Assembly (NCBI GenBank): GCA_023228425.1
Contig: JALOBE010000011.1
Location: forward strand, 1-64,000
Direction of reading: 5' to 3'
DNA from: Syntrophales bacterium
GTDB taxonomy: Bacteria; Desulfobacterota; Syntrophia; Syntrophales; UBA2210
DNA: 64,000 nt
The notes under the pieces: generated by a model
Database searches by the model: none
Seen by the model: the letters and a program-made list of their open reading frames with translations, nothing else
Told to the model about the DNA's origin: nothing
In this document: one piece after another, positions 52,954-61,330 of the stretch
Position numbering within the stretch: position 1 is the first letter of the stretch
How the letters are laid out: the number at the start of each line of letters is the position of its first letter
Program-made: the position numbers and the translations under genes

Positions 52954-53619
52954 ATGGGCAACGCGGGGATCGCCGCGGTTCTGTTCGACTACGGAGGGGT
53001 CATTGCCGAGGAAGGATTCGTCGGAGGACTGACGGCTCTGGCGGACACCGGCGGCCTGGACAGGGATTTTTTCATCGACGCCGCCTTCGATCTGGTGGCA
53101 TCCACGGGATACCTCACGGGCCGTGCCGATGAGGCCGCTTTCTGGAAGGCCCTGCGGGAAAAAACCGGTATCGCGGGGACCGATGAGTGCCTGCGCCGGG
53201 AAATCCTGGCGCGCTTTGTACTGCGTCCATGGGTTCTGGATCTGGCCGATGATCTCGGGTCCCTGGACCTGACAGTGGGAATTCTCAGCGATCAGACCGA
53301 CTGGCTTGACCGGCTCGATGCCCGGGACGGGTTTTTCCGGCACTTCGACTATGTTTCCAACAGTTTTCACCTGGGTCTCAGCAAGCGGGACGGTGAGGTT
53401 TTTGTTGAAACGGCGCGCCGCCTGGACATTCCGGGGGAATGTATATGCCTGATTGACGACAACGAGGGAAATTGCGGGCGGGCCCGGGAATGCGGGTGGC
53501 ATGCCATTGCATACCGGACTGGCGGGCAGGTGCTTCGAGAACTCAAGGAACTTGTTTCCGGCCTGGACCTGTCCCGATACGGCGGGGTCACAGCCGACGA
53601 GGGCGAGGCGGGGAGGTGA
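52954..53619 (+). CDS. HAD-superfamily hydrolase
   Basis: The 221-residue protein has HAD motif I as FDYGGV, where the second acidic residue of DxD is Gly; this pattern occurs in the epoxide-hydrolase-N-like/HAD-IA subgroup. Motif II is ILSDQT, motif III Lys is in LSKRDGE, and motif IV is CLIDDNEGN. The cap domain follows motif I. Phosphatase activity may be weak because of the motif I change. A GTG at 52933 overlapping the previous stop is an alternative start. Confidence 0.8.
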   Translation: MGNAGIAAVLFDYGGVIAEEGFVGGLTALADTGGLDRDFFIDAAFDLVASTGYLTGRADEAAFWKALREKTGIAGTDECLRREILARFVLRPWVLDLADDLGSLDLTVGILSDQTDWLDRLDARDGFFRHFDYVSNSFHLGLSKRDGEVFVETARRLDIPGECICLIDDNEGNCGRARECGWHAIAYRTGGQVLRELKELVSGLDLSRYGGVTADEGEAGR

Positions 53620-53621
53620 AC

Positions 53622-54434
53622 ATGGCCATGGAACAGAAAAAGACGGCGATACGTCCGGTGACCATTATGCCCTGTCTCGACATGAAAGACGGTCGCGTCG
53701 TCAAGGGGATCCACTTTGTGGGGTTGAGGGATGCCGGTGATCCCGTGGAAGGCGCCGCCTTCTATCAGGCCGAGGGGGCGGACGAGCTGGCCATGCTGGA
53801 CATAGCGGCCACTCTCGAGAACCGCGGGACACGCCTGGAGTGGGTACGGGCTGTTTCTTCAGTCATCGACATTCCCCTGACCGTCGGGGGAGGCATATCG
53901 TCTCCGGAGGACATGGAACTCACCTTCGAAGCCGGCGCCGACAGGGTTTCCGTCAACAGCGCCGTCGTAAAACGTCCCGACCTGATCGACGAAGCATCGA
54001 GACGGTTCGGTTCCGGGCGTATCGTCGTGGCCGTCGATGCCCGCCGCAACGGCGCCATGCCCTCCGGGTTCGAGCTGGTGACTTCCGGCGGGACGCAACC
54101 GACGGGTATCGATGCAGTCCAGTGGGCCCGGCAATGCCAGGACCGTGGCGCCGGTGTCATTCTTCCCACCAGCATGGACGGAGACGGAACACGGGAGGGG
54201 TACGACATCCCGCTTACACGGGCCATTTCAAGCGCCCTGACGGTTCCCGTCATCGCCTCGGGCGGCGCGGGGAAACTGGAGGATTTCTACGAAGCGGTAA
54301 CGGAAGGGGGCGCCCGGATTCTCCTGGCCGCCTCTGTTTTTCATTACCGGGTCATCGGTATCGGTCAGGTGAAGGAATACCTGATGGAACGCGGAATAGA
54401 CCTGCTCCATCCCCCGTCTGTTCACAAACGGTGA
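53622..54434 (+). CDS. hisF: Imidazole glycerol phosphate synthase cyclase subunit HisF (orphan)
   Basis: The 270-residue TIM barrel would convert PRFAR plus ammonia to IGP and AICAR in histidine synthesis. Catalytic Asp20 (PCLDMKDGRVVKG) and Asp139 (VVAVDARRN) are present, as are both phosphate loops (LTVGGGISSPED and IASGGAGKLEDF). It carries a ten-residue N-terminal extension, and the usual LTSMDRDG is PTSMDGDG. No hisH or other his gene is nearby, so it could be a dispersed his gene or a paralogue of another pathway. GGAGG five bases upstream sets the start. Confidence 0.88.
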   Translation: MAMEQKKTAIRPVTIMPCLDMKDGRVVKGIHFVGLRDAGDPVEGAAFYQAEGADELAMLDIAATLENRGTRLEWVRAVSSVIDIPLTVGGGISSPEDMELTFEAGADRVSVNSAVVKRPDLIDEASRRFGSGRIVVAVDARRNGAMPSGFELVTSGGTQPTGIDAVQWARQCQDRGAGVILPTSMDGDGTREGYDIPLTRAISSALTVPVIASGGAGKLEDFYEAVTEGGARILLAASVFHYRVIGIGQVKEYLMERGIDLLHPPSVHKR

Positions 54435-54759
54435 CCCCCGTCCGTACTCCACACGCTGTCCTCGAAGCAGAACGGAGCCGAATTTCCCGGGCAGAAACAC
54501 GAGCCTCCGATCGTCGGGTTTCCCGCCGGGCATGAAATCCCTTTTATGCTTCTTTCCGTTCCTTCCAGCGTGGACGTCGGGATCATTGTCGCCGGCGGCC
54601 TCTGTGGACCGGATCGCGCGCCGGGAGTGCTCCGACAAAGCCCGTGCCGCCGGTCATGAACACGTTTGCCTGTTTCAGTCCTCCTTTTTCCTTCCTGTAT
54701 ACCCTTTGGAAAGGCGCCGTCAATGAAAGACCCGCCCTGAGGCACTATTTCATGTTAGC
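54435..54759. other. Junction between core genes and the accessory island
   Basis: No intact gene is visible. Base composition falls toward AT from about 54660 on. No integrase, tRNA or obvious att direct repeat is seen at this edge. The possible epimerase relic lies inside. Confidence 0.5.
54583..54685 (-). pseudogene. Possible relic of an NAD-dependent epimerase gene start
   Basis: On the minus strand AGGAGG is followed by a frame reading NVFMTGGTGFVGAL, the Rossmann opening of epimerase/dehydratase proteins, and then runs to a stop after about 15 unrelated residues. No continuation is seen in other frames toward hisF. It could be the broken 5' end of a gene lost at the island edge. A chance match is not excluded. 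Confidence 0.3.
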
Positions 54760-54831
54760 AACAAACCGGATAAACAGTTTGACATTTGGCATCAGTTTGA
54801 TATATTGTAACCCTGTTTGTCTTGGTTTGTT
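54760..54831 (+). promoter_or_regulatory. Island promoter inside an inverted repeat
   Basis: TTGACA (54779-54784), a 16-base spacer and TATATT (54801-54806) form a strong sigma-70 promoter. Two direct copies of CAGTTTGAYAT (54775-54785 and 54793-54803) cover the -35 and -10. The whole is flanked by an inverted repeat: AACAAACC..AAACAG on the left (54760-54777) and CTGTTT..GGTTTGTT on the right (54813-54831). This layout suggests tight control by a repressor. Confidence 0.7.
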
Positions 54832-54904
54832 GGGATGCAAGCAACGAGGACTGGAACGTGGGACACCGATCAACCAAAAGAAAGATGCTGTTGGGAGGCA
54901 ACCG

Positions 54905-54934
54905 ATGAAGCAAACAGTGAGCGAGGTCGAATGA
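54905..54934 (+). CDS. Nine-residue leader peptide coupled to the HTH gene
   Basis: ATG with GGGAGG six bases upstream opens a frame reading MKQTVSEVE and stop. Its TGA overlaps the ATG of the HTH gene (ATGA). The ribosome site is stronger than that of the HTH gene itself, so it may serve to load ribosomes for coupled translation. Expression is inferred from the signals only. Confidence 0.4.
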   Translation: MKQTVSEVE

Positions 54935-55155
54935 TGGAAGACCGATGGCTTTCAGTAGATGAGATTGCCGGCCATCTCGGTATCAAGCGGGACACGGTCT
55001 ACAAGTGGATCAGTGAACGGCAGATGCCGGGCCACAAGATCGGTCGGCTTTGGAAATTCAACCAGCGAGAAGTTGACAAGTGGGTGAGAAGCGGTGGTGC
55101 GAACACTTCTCCGCCGGAAAATGAACAATCTAAAATCAGACAACGAGAATCCTGA
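54931..55155 (+). CDS. Excisionase-family HTH DNA-binding protein
   Basis: The 74-residue protein has a MerR/Xis-type winged helix (HTH_17): WLSVDEIAGHLGIKRDTVYKWI, then IGRLWKFNQREVDKWV. Such proteins head many restriction and defence operons, acting as a regulator or DNA-bending factor. The last base of its stop is the first base of the next start codon. It may bind the palindromic promoter region just upstream. Confidence 0.85.
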   Translation: MMEDRWLSVDEIAGHLGIKRDTVYKWISERQMPGHKIGRLWKFNQREVDKWVRSGGANTSPPENEQSKIRQRES

Positions 55156-58100
55156 TGGCCAGACTCGAAGAACTGAAACGCGGTGCGACTGTCAAAGGCA
55201 TTCTGCCGGAGGGGTTCATAACCGTGGTCGATGTGTCCTGGATTGGTTCTGTCGCCATCGAACTGACCTACAAAGACAGCAAAGGGAAGCTGGCCAATGA
55301 ATTAATATATCGCGACCGCGAAGACGACATCGAAATTTTGGAATCCGGCAAGCCCTGGAGCTTCGATGGTGATTCCGACCTTTTTCGGCTTGTTTCGGAG
55401 GCGTACCGTATTCGTCTCGCGCACTTGTTCGATCCGCTCCTGGCGGTCCACACCTCACTCGTCGATCCGTTTCCACATCAGATCACGGCGGTCTACGAGA
55501 CGATGCTTCCAAGGCAGCCACTTCGCTTTCTTCTGGCCGATGATCCCGGGGCCGGAAAGACCATAATGGCAGGGTTGTTGATCAAGGAGTTGATCGCGCG
55601 GGGCGACCTGCAACGGTGCCTCATTGTCTGCCCGGGCAACCTGGTCGAACAGTGGCAGGATGAACTCTATCGGCGCTTCCATCTGCCCTTCGAAATCATG
55701 ACCAATGACAAGTACGAGGCGGCCCGGACCGGAAACTGGTTCGCGGAGAACCCGCTCTCTATCTGTCGTCTCGACAAGCTCAGCCGAAACGAGGACGTAC
55801 AGGAGAAACTGAAGACCACGGATTGGGACCTTGTGGTCTGCGACGAAGCCCACAAGATGAGCGCATCCTTCTGGGGCGGTGAAATCCGCAGGACCAAACG
55901 CCACCAGTTGGGACAGATTCTTTCCGTCCTCACTCGTCATTTCCTGCTTCTGACGGCCACGCCGCACAACGGAAAGGAAGAGGACTTTCAGTTGTTCATG
56001 GCGCTGCTCGATGGCGACCGCTTCGAGGGCAAGTTCCGCGACGGCGTTCATTCCATCGATGCCGGTGATCTGATGCGTCGGATGGTTAAGGAGGACCTGC
56101 TCAAGTTTGATGGTCGTCCGTTGTTCCCGGAGCGTAAGGCCTACACCGTCGAATACGAGCTTTCCGACGGTGAAGCGGACCTGTACCAGCGTGTGACGGA
56201 GTATGTTCGCGATGAGTTCAACCGCGCCGAACAACTTGCCAACGACGGCCGCAAAGGCACGGTCGGATTTGCCTTGACGGTCCTGCAGCGTCGGTTGGCC
56301 TCTTCGCCGGAAGCCATCTATCAATCGCTCCGCAGGCGTCGGGAGCGACTGGAAAAGAGATGCCGCGAGGAGGAACTCCTCAAACGTGGCGCAGAGGTCC
56401 GTATCGATTGGTACAAGGATGTCCCGTCCCTGTCCGAAGATGACCTTGAAGATCTCGAAGACGCGCCGGATGAGGAAGTCGAGAACACGGAAGAGCGCGT
56501 TGTCGATCTGGCCTCGGCAGCCCAGACAATCGCCGAGCTAAGGGCGGAGATCGCAATTCTCAAGGATTTGGAGCAAGTGGCCCTGCGGGTTCGTCAATCA
56601 CGCACGGACCGCAAATGGGATGAGCTTTCGAGTCTACTGCAGAACCAGACGGAGATGTTCGATGCCCATGGTCATCGCCGCAAGCTGATCGTTTTCACCG
56701 AGCATCGCGATACCTTGAATTACCTTCATGACCGGATCGGGTCGGTGATCGGGAAGCCGGAATCCGTCGTGACTATTCACGGAGGCATGGGCCGTGAGGA
56801 ACGAAAGAAGAATGAATCGCTCTTCACTCAGGATAGAGCCACAGAGGTGCTCATCGCCACGGACGCGGCTGGCGAAGGTATCAACCTGCAGCGGGCCCAT
56901 TTGATGGTCAATTACGATTTACCCTGGAACCCGAACCGTCTCGAACAACGGTTTGGCCGCATCCACCGCATCGGGCAGACGGAGGTCTGCCACTGCTGGA
57001 ACCTCGTCGCGTCAAAGACGCGGGAAGGCGATGTGTATCGCCGCCTGCTGGAGAAGTTGGAGGAGGAACGTAAGGCGCTGGGAGGAAAGGTATTCGACAT
57101 CCTCGGCAAACTGCTTTTCGGTGATAAGCCTCTGCGGAGCCTCCTCATGGAGGCCATTCGGTACGGAGACCATCCGGAAGTGCGTGCGCGGCTGAACCAG
57201 GTCGTCGACAACGCCATGGATCGGAACAAACTCCGCGATCTGATCGAGGAACACGCCCTGGCGCACGACTCCATGGATGCCTCCCGCGTCCGGGAGATTC
57301 GGGAAGACATGGAACGGGCCGAGGCTCGCCGCCTCCAGCCCCATTTCGTTGCCGCCTTCTTCAATGAATCCTTCAAGCGGCTCGGCGGCACCTTGCGGGA
57401 AAGGGAGCCGAAGCGTTACGAGGCGACCCACGTTCCGGCCGTCATTCGCAAGCGGGATCGGATCATCGGCATGCGCGATCCCGTCCTCACGCGATACGAA
57501 CGCCTGTCGTTCGAAAAAGAACTGATCAGCGTCCCCGGCAAGCCCCTGGCGGAGTTCATTTGTCCCGGCCACCCGCTTCTCGACGCCACTATAGACCTGA
57601 TCCTTGAACGGCACCGGGACCTCCTGCGACAAGGTGCCATCCTGGTTGACGAGAACTCCCCGGACGAGGATGTGCGGGCGCTCGTGTACCTGGAGCACTC
57701 CATCCAGGATGCGCGCACGGATCGGAGTGGAAACCGGCGCGTGGTCTCTCGCCAGGTTCAGTTCGCTGAAGTGACAGCATCCGGCGATGTTCGTGGTGCT
57801 GGATATGCGCCATACCTTGACTACCGGCCGCCCACTGAATCGGAGCTGGCCTTGATCCGGCATATGAAAAAGCCCGGCTGGCTGAGGAGCGAGATCGAAT
57901 CTCGCGCCCTCGACCATGCTGTCCGGAACCTGGTGCCATCTCACCTCCAGGAGGTTAAGGACCGCAAGGAACAGATAGTCGAGAAGACCATGGCCGCAGT
58001 CAAGGAAAGGCTTACGACGGAGATCACTTACTGGGACCATCAGGCGGAGCAGCTCAAACACGAAGAACAGGCGGGCAAGATCAATGCAAAGATCAACTCC

Positions 58101-58688
58101 GGCAAGGCTCGTCAGCGGGCCGACGATTTGACGATGCGGCTGCAGAAGCGGATGGAAGATCTTCAGCAGGAACGTCGCATCTCGCCGCTTCCGCCGAACA
58201 TCATCGGCGGCGCACTGATCGTCCCGGCAGGACTTCTCATGAAATTGAGTGGAGGACAATCCTCCACGTTTCAGGCCATGGAGACCAAACGCGTTGAAAT
58301 GATCGCCATGCAAGCGGTCATCGCGGCTGAACAGGAACTCGGGTTTGCGCCACGCGACGTAGCAGCCGACAAGTGTGGCTATGACATCGAGTCACGCGAC
58401 CCGGCTGTTGATTCCCGTCTTCGCTTCATCGAGGTGAAGGGGCGCGTGCGGGGGGCGGATACTGTGACCATCACCAAGAACGAGATTCTGACCGCACTGA
58501 ACAAGCCGGATCAGTTCATTCTGGCAATTGTGCAGGTCAACCTCTCTGCCGAGGCACAAGCAGGCGGCGAACAGGTGGTGGACATCACCTATGTGCGGGA
58601 GCCCTTCGGCCGTGAACCAGACTTCGGCGTTACAAGCGTGAATTACCGGTTATCAGAGTTGCTGGGCAGGGGAGGGCCGCCGGGATGA
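55155..58688 (+). CDS. SNF2-type helicase with C-terminal DUF3883-like domain
   Basis: The 1177-residue superfamily 2 DNA translocase has Walker A DDPGAGKT at 129-136 (GAGKT in place of the usual GLGKT), the DEAH box at 230-233, LTATPHNG near 266-273 and helicase-C motif VI GRIHRIGQ at 601-608. A charged linker (about 420-450) splits the two RecA lobes. Residues about 1050-1140 (GYDIESR...LRFIEVKGR) resemble the DUF3883/NO VEIN C-terminal domain, which has nuclease-like E-V-K residues. The overall design is like DrmD of class 1 DISARM. It overlaps the HTH gene by one base and the TrlF-type gene by four. Confidence 0.88.
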   Translation: MARLEELKRGATVKGILPEGFITVVDVSWIGSVAIELTYKDSKGKLANELIYRDREDDIEILESGKPWSFDGDSDLFRLVSEAYRIRLAHLFDPLLAVHTSLVDPFPHQITAVYETMLPRQPLRFLLADDPGAGKTIMAGLLIKELIARGDLQRCLIVCPGNLVEQWQDELYRRFHLPFEIMTNDKYEAARTGNWFAENPLSICRLDKLSRNEDVQEKLKTTDWDLVVCDEAHKMSASFWGGEIRRTKRHQLGQILSVLTRHFLLLTATPHNGKEEDFQLFMALLDGDRFEGKFRDGVHSIDAGDLMRRMVKEDLLKFDGRPLFPERKAYTVEYELSDGEADLYQRVTEYVRDEFNRAEQLANDGRKGTVGFALTVLQRRLASSPEAIYQSLRRRRERLEKRCREEELLKRGAEVRIDWYKDVPSLSEDDLEDLEDAPDEEVENTEERVVDLASAAQTIAELRAEIAILKDLEQVALRVRQSRTDRKWDELSSLLQNQTEMFDAHGHRRKLIVFTEHRDTLNYLHDRIGSVIGKPESVVTIHGGMGREERKKNESLFTQDRATEVLIATDAAGEGINLQRAHLMVNYDLPWNPNRLEQRFGRIHRIGQTEVCHCWNLVASKTREGDVYRRLLEKLEEERKALGGKVFDILGKLLFGDKPLRSLLMEAIRYGDHPEVRARLNQVVDNAMDRNKLRDLIEEHALAHDSMDASRVREIREDMERAEARRLQPHFVAAFFNESFKRLGGTLREREPKRYEATHVPAVIRKRDRIIGMRDPVLTRYERLSFEKELISVPGKPLAEFICPGHPLLDATIDLILERHRDLLRQGAILVDENSPDEDVRALVYLEHSIQDARTDRSGNRRVVSRQVQFAEVTASGDVRGAGYAPYLDYRPPTESELALIRHMKKPGWLRSEIESRALDHAVRNLVPSHLQEVKDRKEQIVEKTMAAVKERLTTEITYWDHQAEQLKHEEQAGKINAKINSGKARQRADDLTMRLQKRMEDLQQERRISPLPPNIIGGALIVPAGLLMKLSGGQSSTFQAMETKRVEMIAMQAVIAAEQELGFAPRDVAADKCGYDIESRDPAVDSRLRFIEVKGRVRGADTVTITKNEILTALNKPDQFILAIVQVNLSAEAQAGGEQVVDITYVREPFGREPDFGVTSVNYRLSELLGRGGPPG

Positions 58689-61330
58689 ATATGAAGGATA
58701 ATCCAATGACTGACCATGAGCATTTTTTCGAGTACGGTAGCCGCTGGGTCCGTGCGGATTTCCATCTGCACACGCGGCCCGACAAAGAGTTTAAGGACGA
58801 TGGAAAAGAGCAGGATTTCGTGGCGCGATACATCGCGGCTCTCAGGAGTGCCGACATCCGTGTCGGTGTTATCACAAATCATAACAAGTTCGACCGTGAA
58901 GAGTTCAAGGCCCTCCGGAAAGCAGCCGACAAGGAGGATATTCATCTTCTTCCGGGTGTCGAGCTCTCGGTTAAAGATGGATCAAACGGCATACATACTT
59001 TGGTGATTTTCAGTGATGAGTGGATAATTAACAAAGAGCAAAAGGACTATATTGACAGTTTTCTGAATCTTACCTTTGCCGGTCAATCGAACTACGACAA
59101 CAGCAATGCGCGCTCTAATCATGACTTGTTGGAGACAATCCGGGAACTGGACAAGTTCGACCGGGACTATTTTTTGATCTTCGCCCACGTTGAAGCTGAC
59201 AACGGTCTCTACGGTCCGGGTGGCCTTAATGGCGGCCGACTTCAGGAACTGGGGAGAAACGAACTCTTTCAGGAAAGGACGGCAGCATTCCAGAAAGTCC
59301 GCACCCGCGACCTCAAACAGAAAGTTCAAGGCTGGCTGGGAGACTGGTACCCGGCAGAGGTAGAAGGCTCCGACCCGAAGACTATGTCCGAAATCGGTCG
59401 AGGCGAAAAGACCTTCATCAAGATCGGCGCTTTTACGTTTGAGGCCGTGCAGTTTGCCCTGAAACCTGGTGCCGATCGGCTTTGCTCTCAGGAAATCACA
59501 TCCCAACCTCATTCCTGGGTGCAAGCGATACGCTTTGAAGGCGGCATCCTGGACGGAAGACGTATCCCCTTTTCGCCCGAAATGAGTTGCCTTATCGGGA
59601 TTCGGGGCAGCGGGAAGTCAGCTATCCTTGAATGTCTTCGCTATGCCCTCGAACTACCCATGCCCGAATCCTCCGCTGAGGTTGACCTGAACTACAAAGA
59701 AGGCCTCGTTCGATTCGCACTCAAGAGTGGCGGCAAAGTGGTGGTTGAAGCCCAGGATGCGCAGGGTCGTCTCTTCGAAATTCGCCGCATTTTGAATGAG
59801 CGCAAAGATGTTTACTACGATGGGGAACTGCGTCCCGGTGTAAGCATCCCTATTAAAAAGCCGCTATTCTTCGGACAGAAGGAACTGGTCAAACGTGGGG
59901 AGGGTTCTGAACGCGAACTGGTAGAACGTTTGCTGGGTTCCAAGCTCGATATCGTCCGCAAAGAGATCAGCGCTCAACGCCAACGGGTGCTGGATGTAAT
60001 GACGAATCTCGACAAATTGAAGGATCTGGACGCGCAGGAGGCCGAGTACGAAGCCAAGAAGAAAGACACCGAATTCCGATTAAAGCTCTTTCGTGACTTC
60101 GGGGTAGAGGAGCAACTCAAGCGCCAGGTTCAGTTCAGCACCGACGAAACACACGCCAGCCGCGCCACGGAAGCAGCGCAAACCTTCGTCCAGGCATTTG
60201 ACACCTTCTTGAAGGATCAGGAAGCGGAGCTCTTAGCAATCCCGCATCTTGCATCCGAGGAAAATGCCGACTTGTTTTTGGAAATGAACACGATTCTCGA
60301 CCGAATCCGTGAGACGCCTGATAAAATACGCCAGGTTCTTGTGCATGCCCAAAGTGACGCACGTTTGCTTCGCGAGAAATTCGGCGAATTGCAGCGCCTG
60401 CGCGAGACATTGAAGGAGGAGTTTGCGGCAACCGAACGGCAACTGAGCGAGAAACTCCAGCAGCAAGGCAGTGTGAGCGTTCGTCCCGACGATTTCGTCA
60501 AACTGAACACCGATCTGCAGAAGGTAAAGTTGGCACTTTCAGAGATTGCAAAAAGCCGTGCGAAAAAGAAAGCTTTGCACGATGAGTTTCTCAAGGAACT
60601 GAAGCTGCTCAACGACTTGTGGCATAGGGAGTTTAAGGAGATAGAGAGAGAGATCAAGAAACTGAACGACAGCCAGAGTGCACTGCAAATTACTCCCTTG
60701 TACAAGGGTGGGCGGATGGCAATGCTGGGGGAGATCAAAAACCATTTTCGAGGAAGCCGTCTCCGTGAAGCAACGCTTGAATCCGCACTGGAAGGCCATG
60801 CCGATTTCATTTCCATGTATGAAACCCTGGATACGATTAGCAACGCATTAGGCGAGTCCGGCGATGTGTTCCGGCAGTACTTCAACGAAGCGAAGGCATC
60901 GCTTCTGGTATGGCAGGTTCCGAACATTTACCAGATCATGTATCACGGAAAGGAACTGCGGGAGCACTCCCTTGGGCAACGGGCTTCTGCCCTGATTCTC
61001 TTCATCTTAAGCCAGCGGGATAATGACCTGATTGTCATTGATCAGCCCGAAGACGACCTCGACAATCAGACGATTTTCGAGGACGTTATCAAGTTGCTAC
61101 GGTCTTTGAAGAAAAACATCCAGTTCATTTTCGCGACGCACAACGCGAACTTCCCCGTCTTGGGCGATGCTGAACAGGTCGGTGCGTGCACATTTGTGTC
61201 CGGCGCAGGAGCCGTCGAGGTTGGCAGCATTGACCAGCCGGAGATTCAGAAGGCCATCGTCTCGATTATGGAGGGCGGCCATGAGGCGTTCGCCCGCCGG
61301 AAGGAGATTTACAAGTTATGGAAGCAATAG
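58685..61330 (+). CDS. TrlF-type PHP-phosphoesterase/SMC-like ATPase
   Basis: The 881-residue protein begins with a PHP domain with metal ligands FHLH (His27, His29), His66 in ITNHN and Glu93 in GVEL. Next comes an ABC/SMC-like ATPase with Walker A GIRGSGKS at 305-312, a coiled-coil middle (about 425-680), then Walker B LIVIDQPEDD with Asp786 and an H-loop ATHN at 817-820. The joining of a metal-dependent phosphoesterase to an SMC-like motor suggests a DNA- or RNA-end nuclease gated by ATP, used in defence. GGAGGG lies eight bases before the ATG, which overlaps the helicase stop. Confidence 0.87.
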   Translation: MNMKDNPMTDHEHFFEYGSRWVRADFHLHTRPDKEFKDDGKEQDFVARYIAALRSADIRVGVITNHNKFDREEFKALRKAADKEDIHLLPGVELSVKDGSNGIHTLVIFSDEWIINKEQKDYIDSFLNLTFAGQSNYDNSNARSNHDLLETIRELDKFDRDYFLIFAHVEADNGLYGPGGLNGGRLQELGRNELFQERTAAFQKVRTRDLKQKVQGWLGDWYPAEVEGSDPKTMSEIGRGEKTFIKIGAFTFEAVQFALKPGADRLCSQEITSQPHSWVQAIRFEGGILDGRRIPFSPEMSCLIGIRGSGKSAILECLRYALELPMPESSAEVDLNYKEGLVRFALKSGGKVVVEAQDAQGRLFEIRRILNERKDVYYDGELRPGVSIPIKKPLFFGQKELVKRGEGSERELVERLLGSKLDIVRKEISAQRQRVLDVMTNLDKLKDLDAQEAEYEAKKKDTEFRLKLFRDFGVEEQLKRQVQFSTDETHASRATEAAQTFVQAFDTFLKDQEAELLAIPHLASEENADLFLEMNTILDRIRETPDKIRQVLVHAQSDARLLREKFGELQRLRETLKEEFAATERQLSEKLQQQGSVSVRPDDFVKLNTDLQKVKLALSEIAKSRAKKKALHDEFLKELKLLNDLWHREFKEIEREIKKLNDSQSALQITPLYKGGRMAMLGEIKNHFRGSRLREATLESALEGHADFISMYETLDTISNALGESGDVFRQYFNEAKASLLVWQVPNIYQIMYHGKELREHSLGQRASALILFILSQRDNDLIVIDQPEDDLDNQTIFEDVIKLLRSLKKNIQFIFATHNANFPVLGDAEQVGACTFVSGAGAVEVGSIDQPEIQKAIVSIMEGGHEAFARRKEIYKLWKQ

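Noticed and set aside
54532..54726. Plus-strand 64-codon frame before the island
   Set aside because: There is no ribosome site, the composition is odd and no motif is seen. The minus strand of the same region carries the better, though weak, epimerase-like signal.
57012..58313. Minus-strand open frame of 433 codons inside the helicase gene
   Set aside because: It is antisense to a domain-supported helicase, with no start signals or family motifs.
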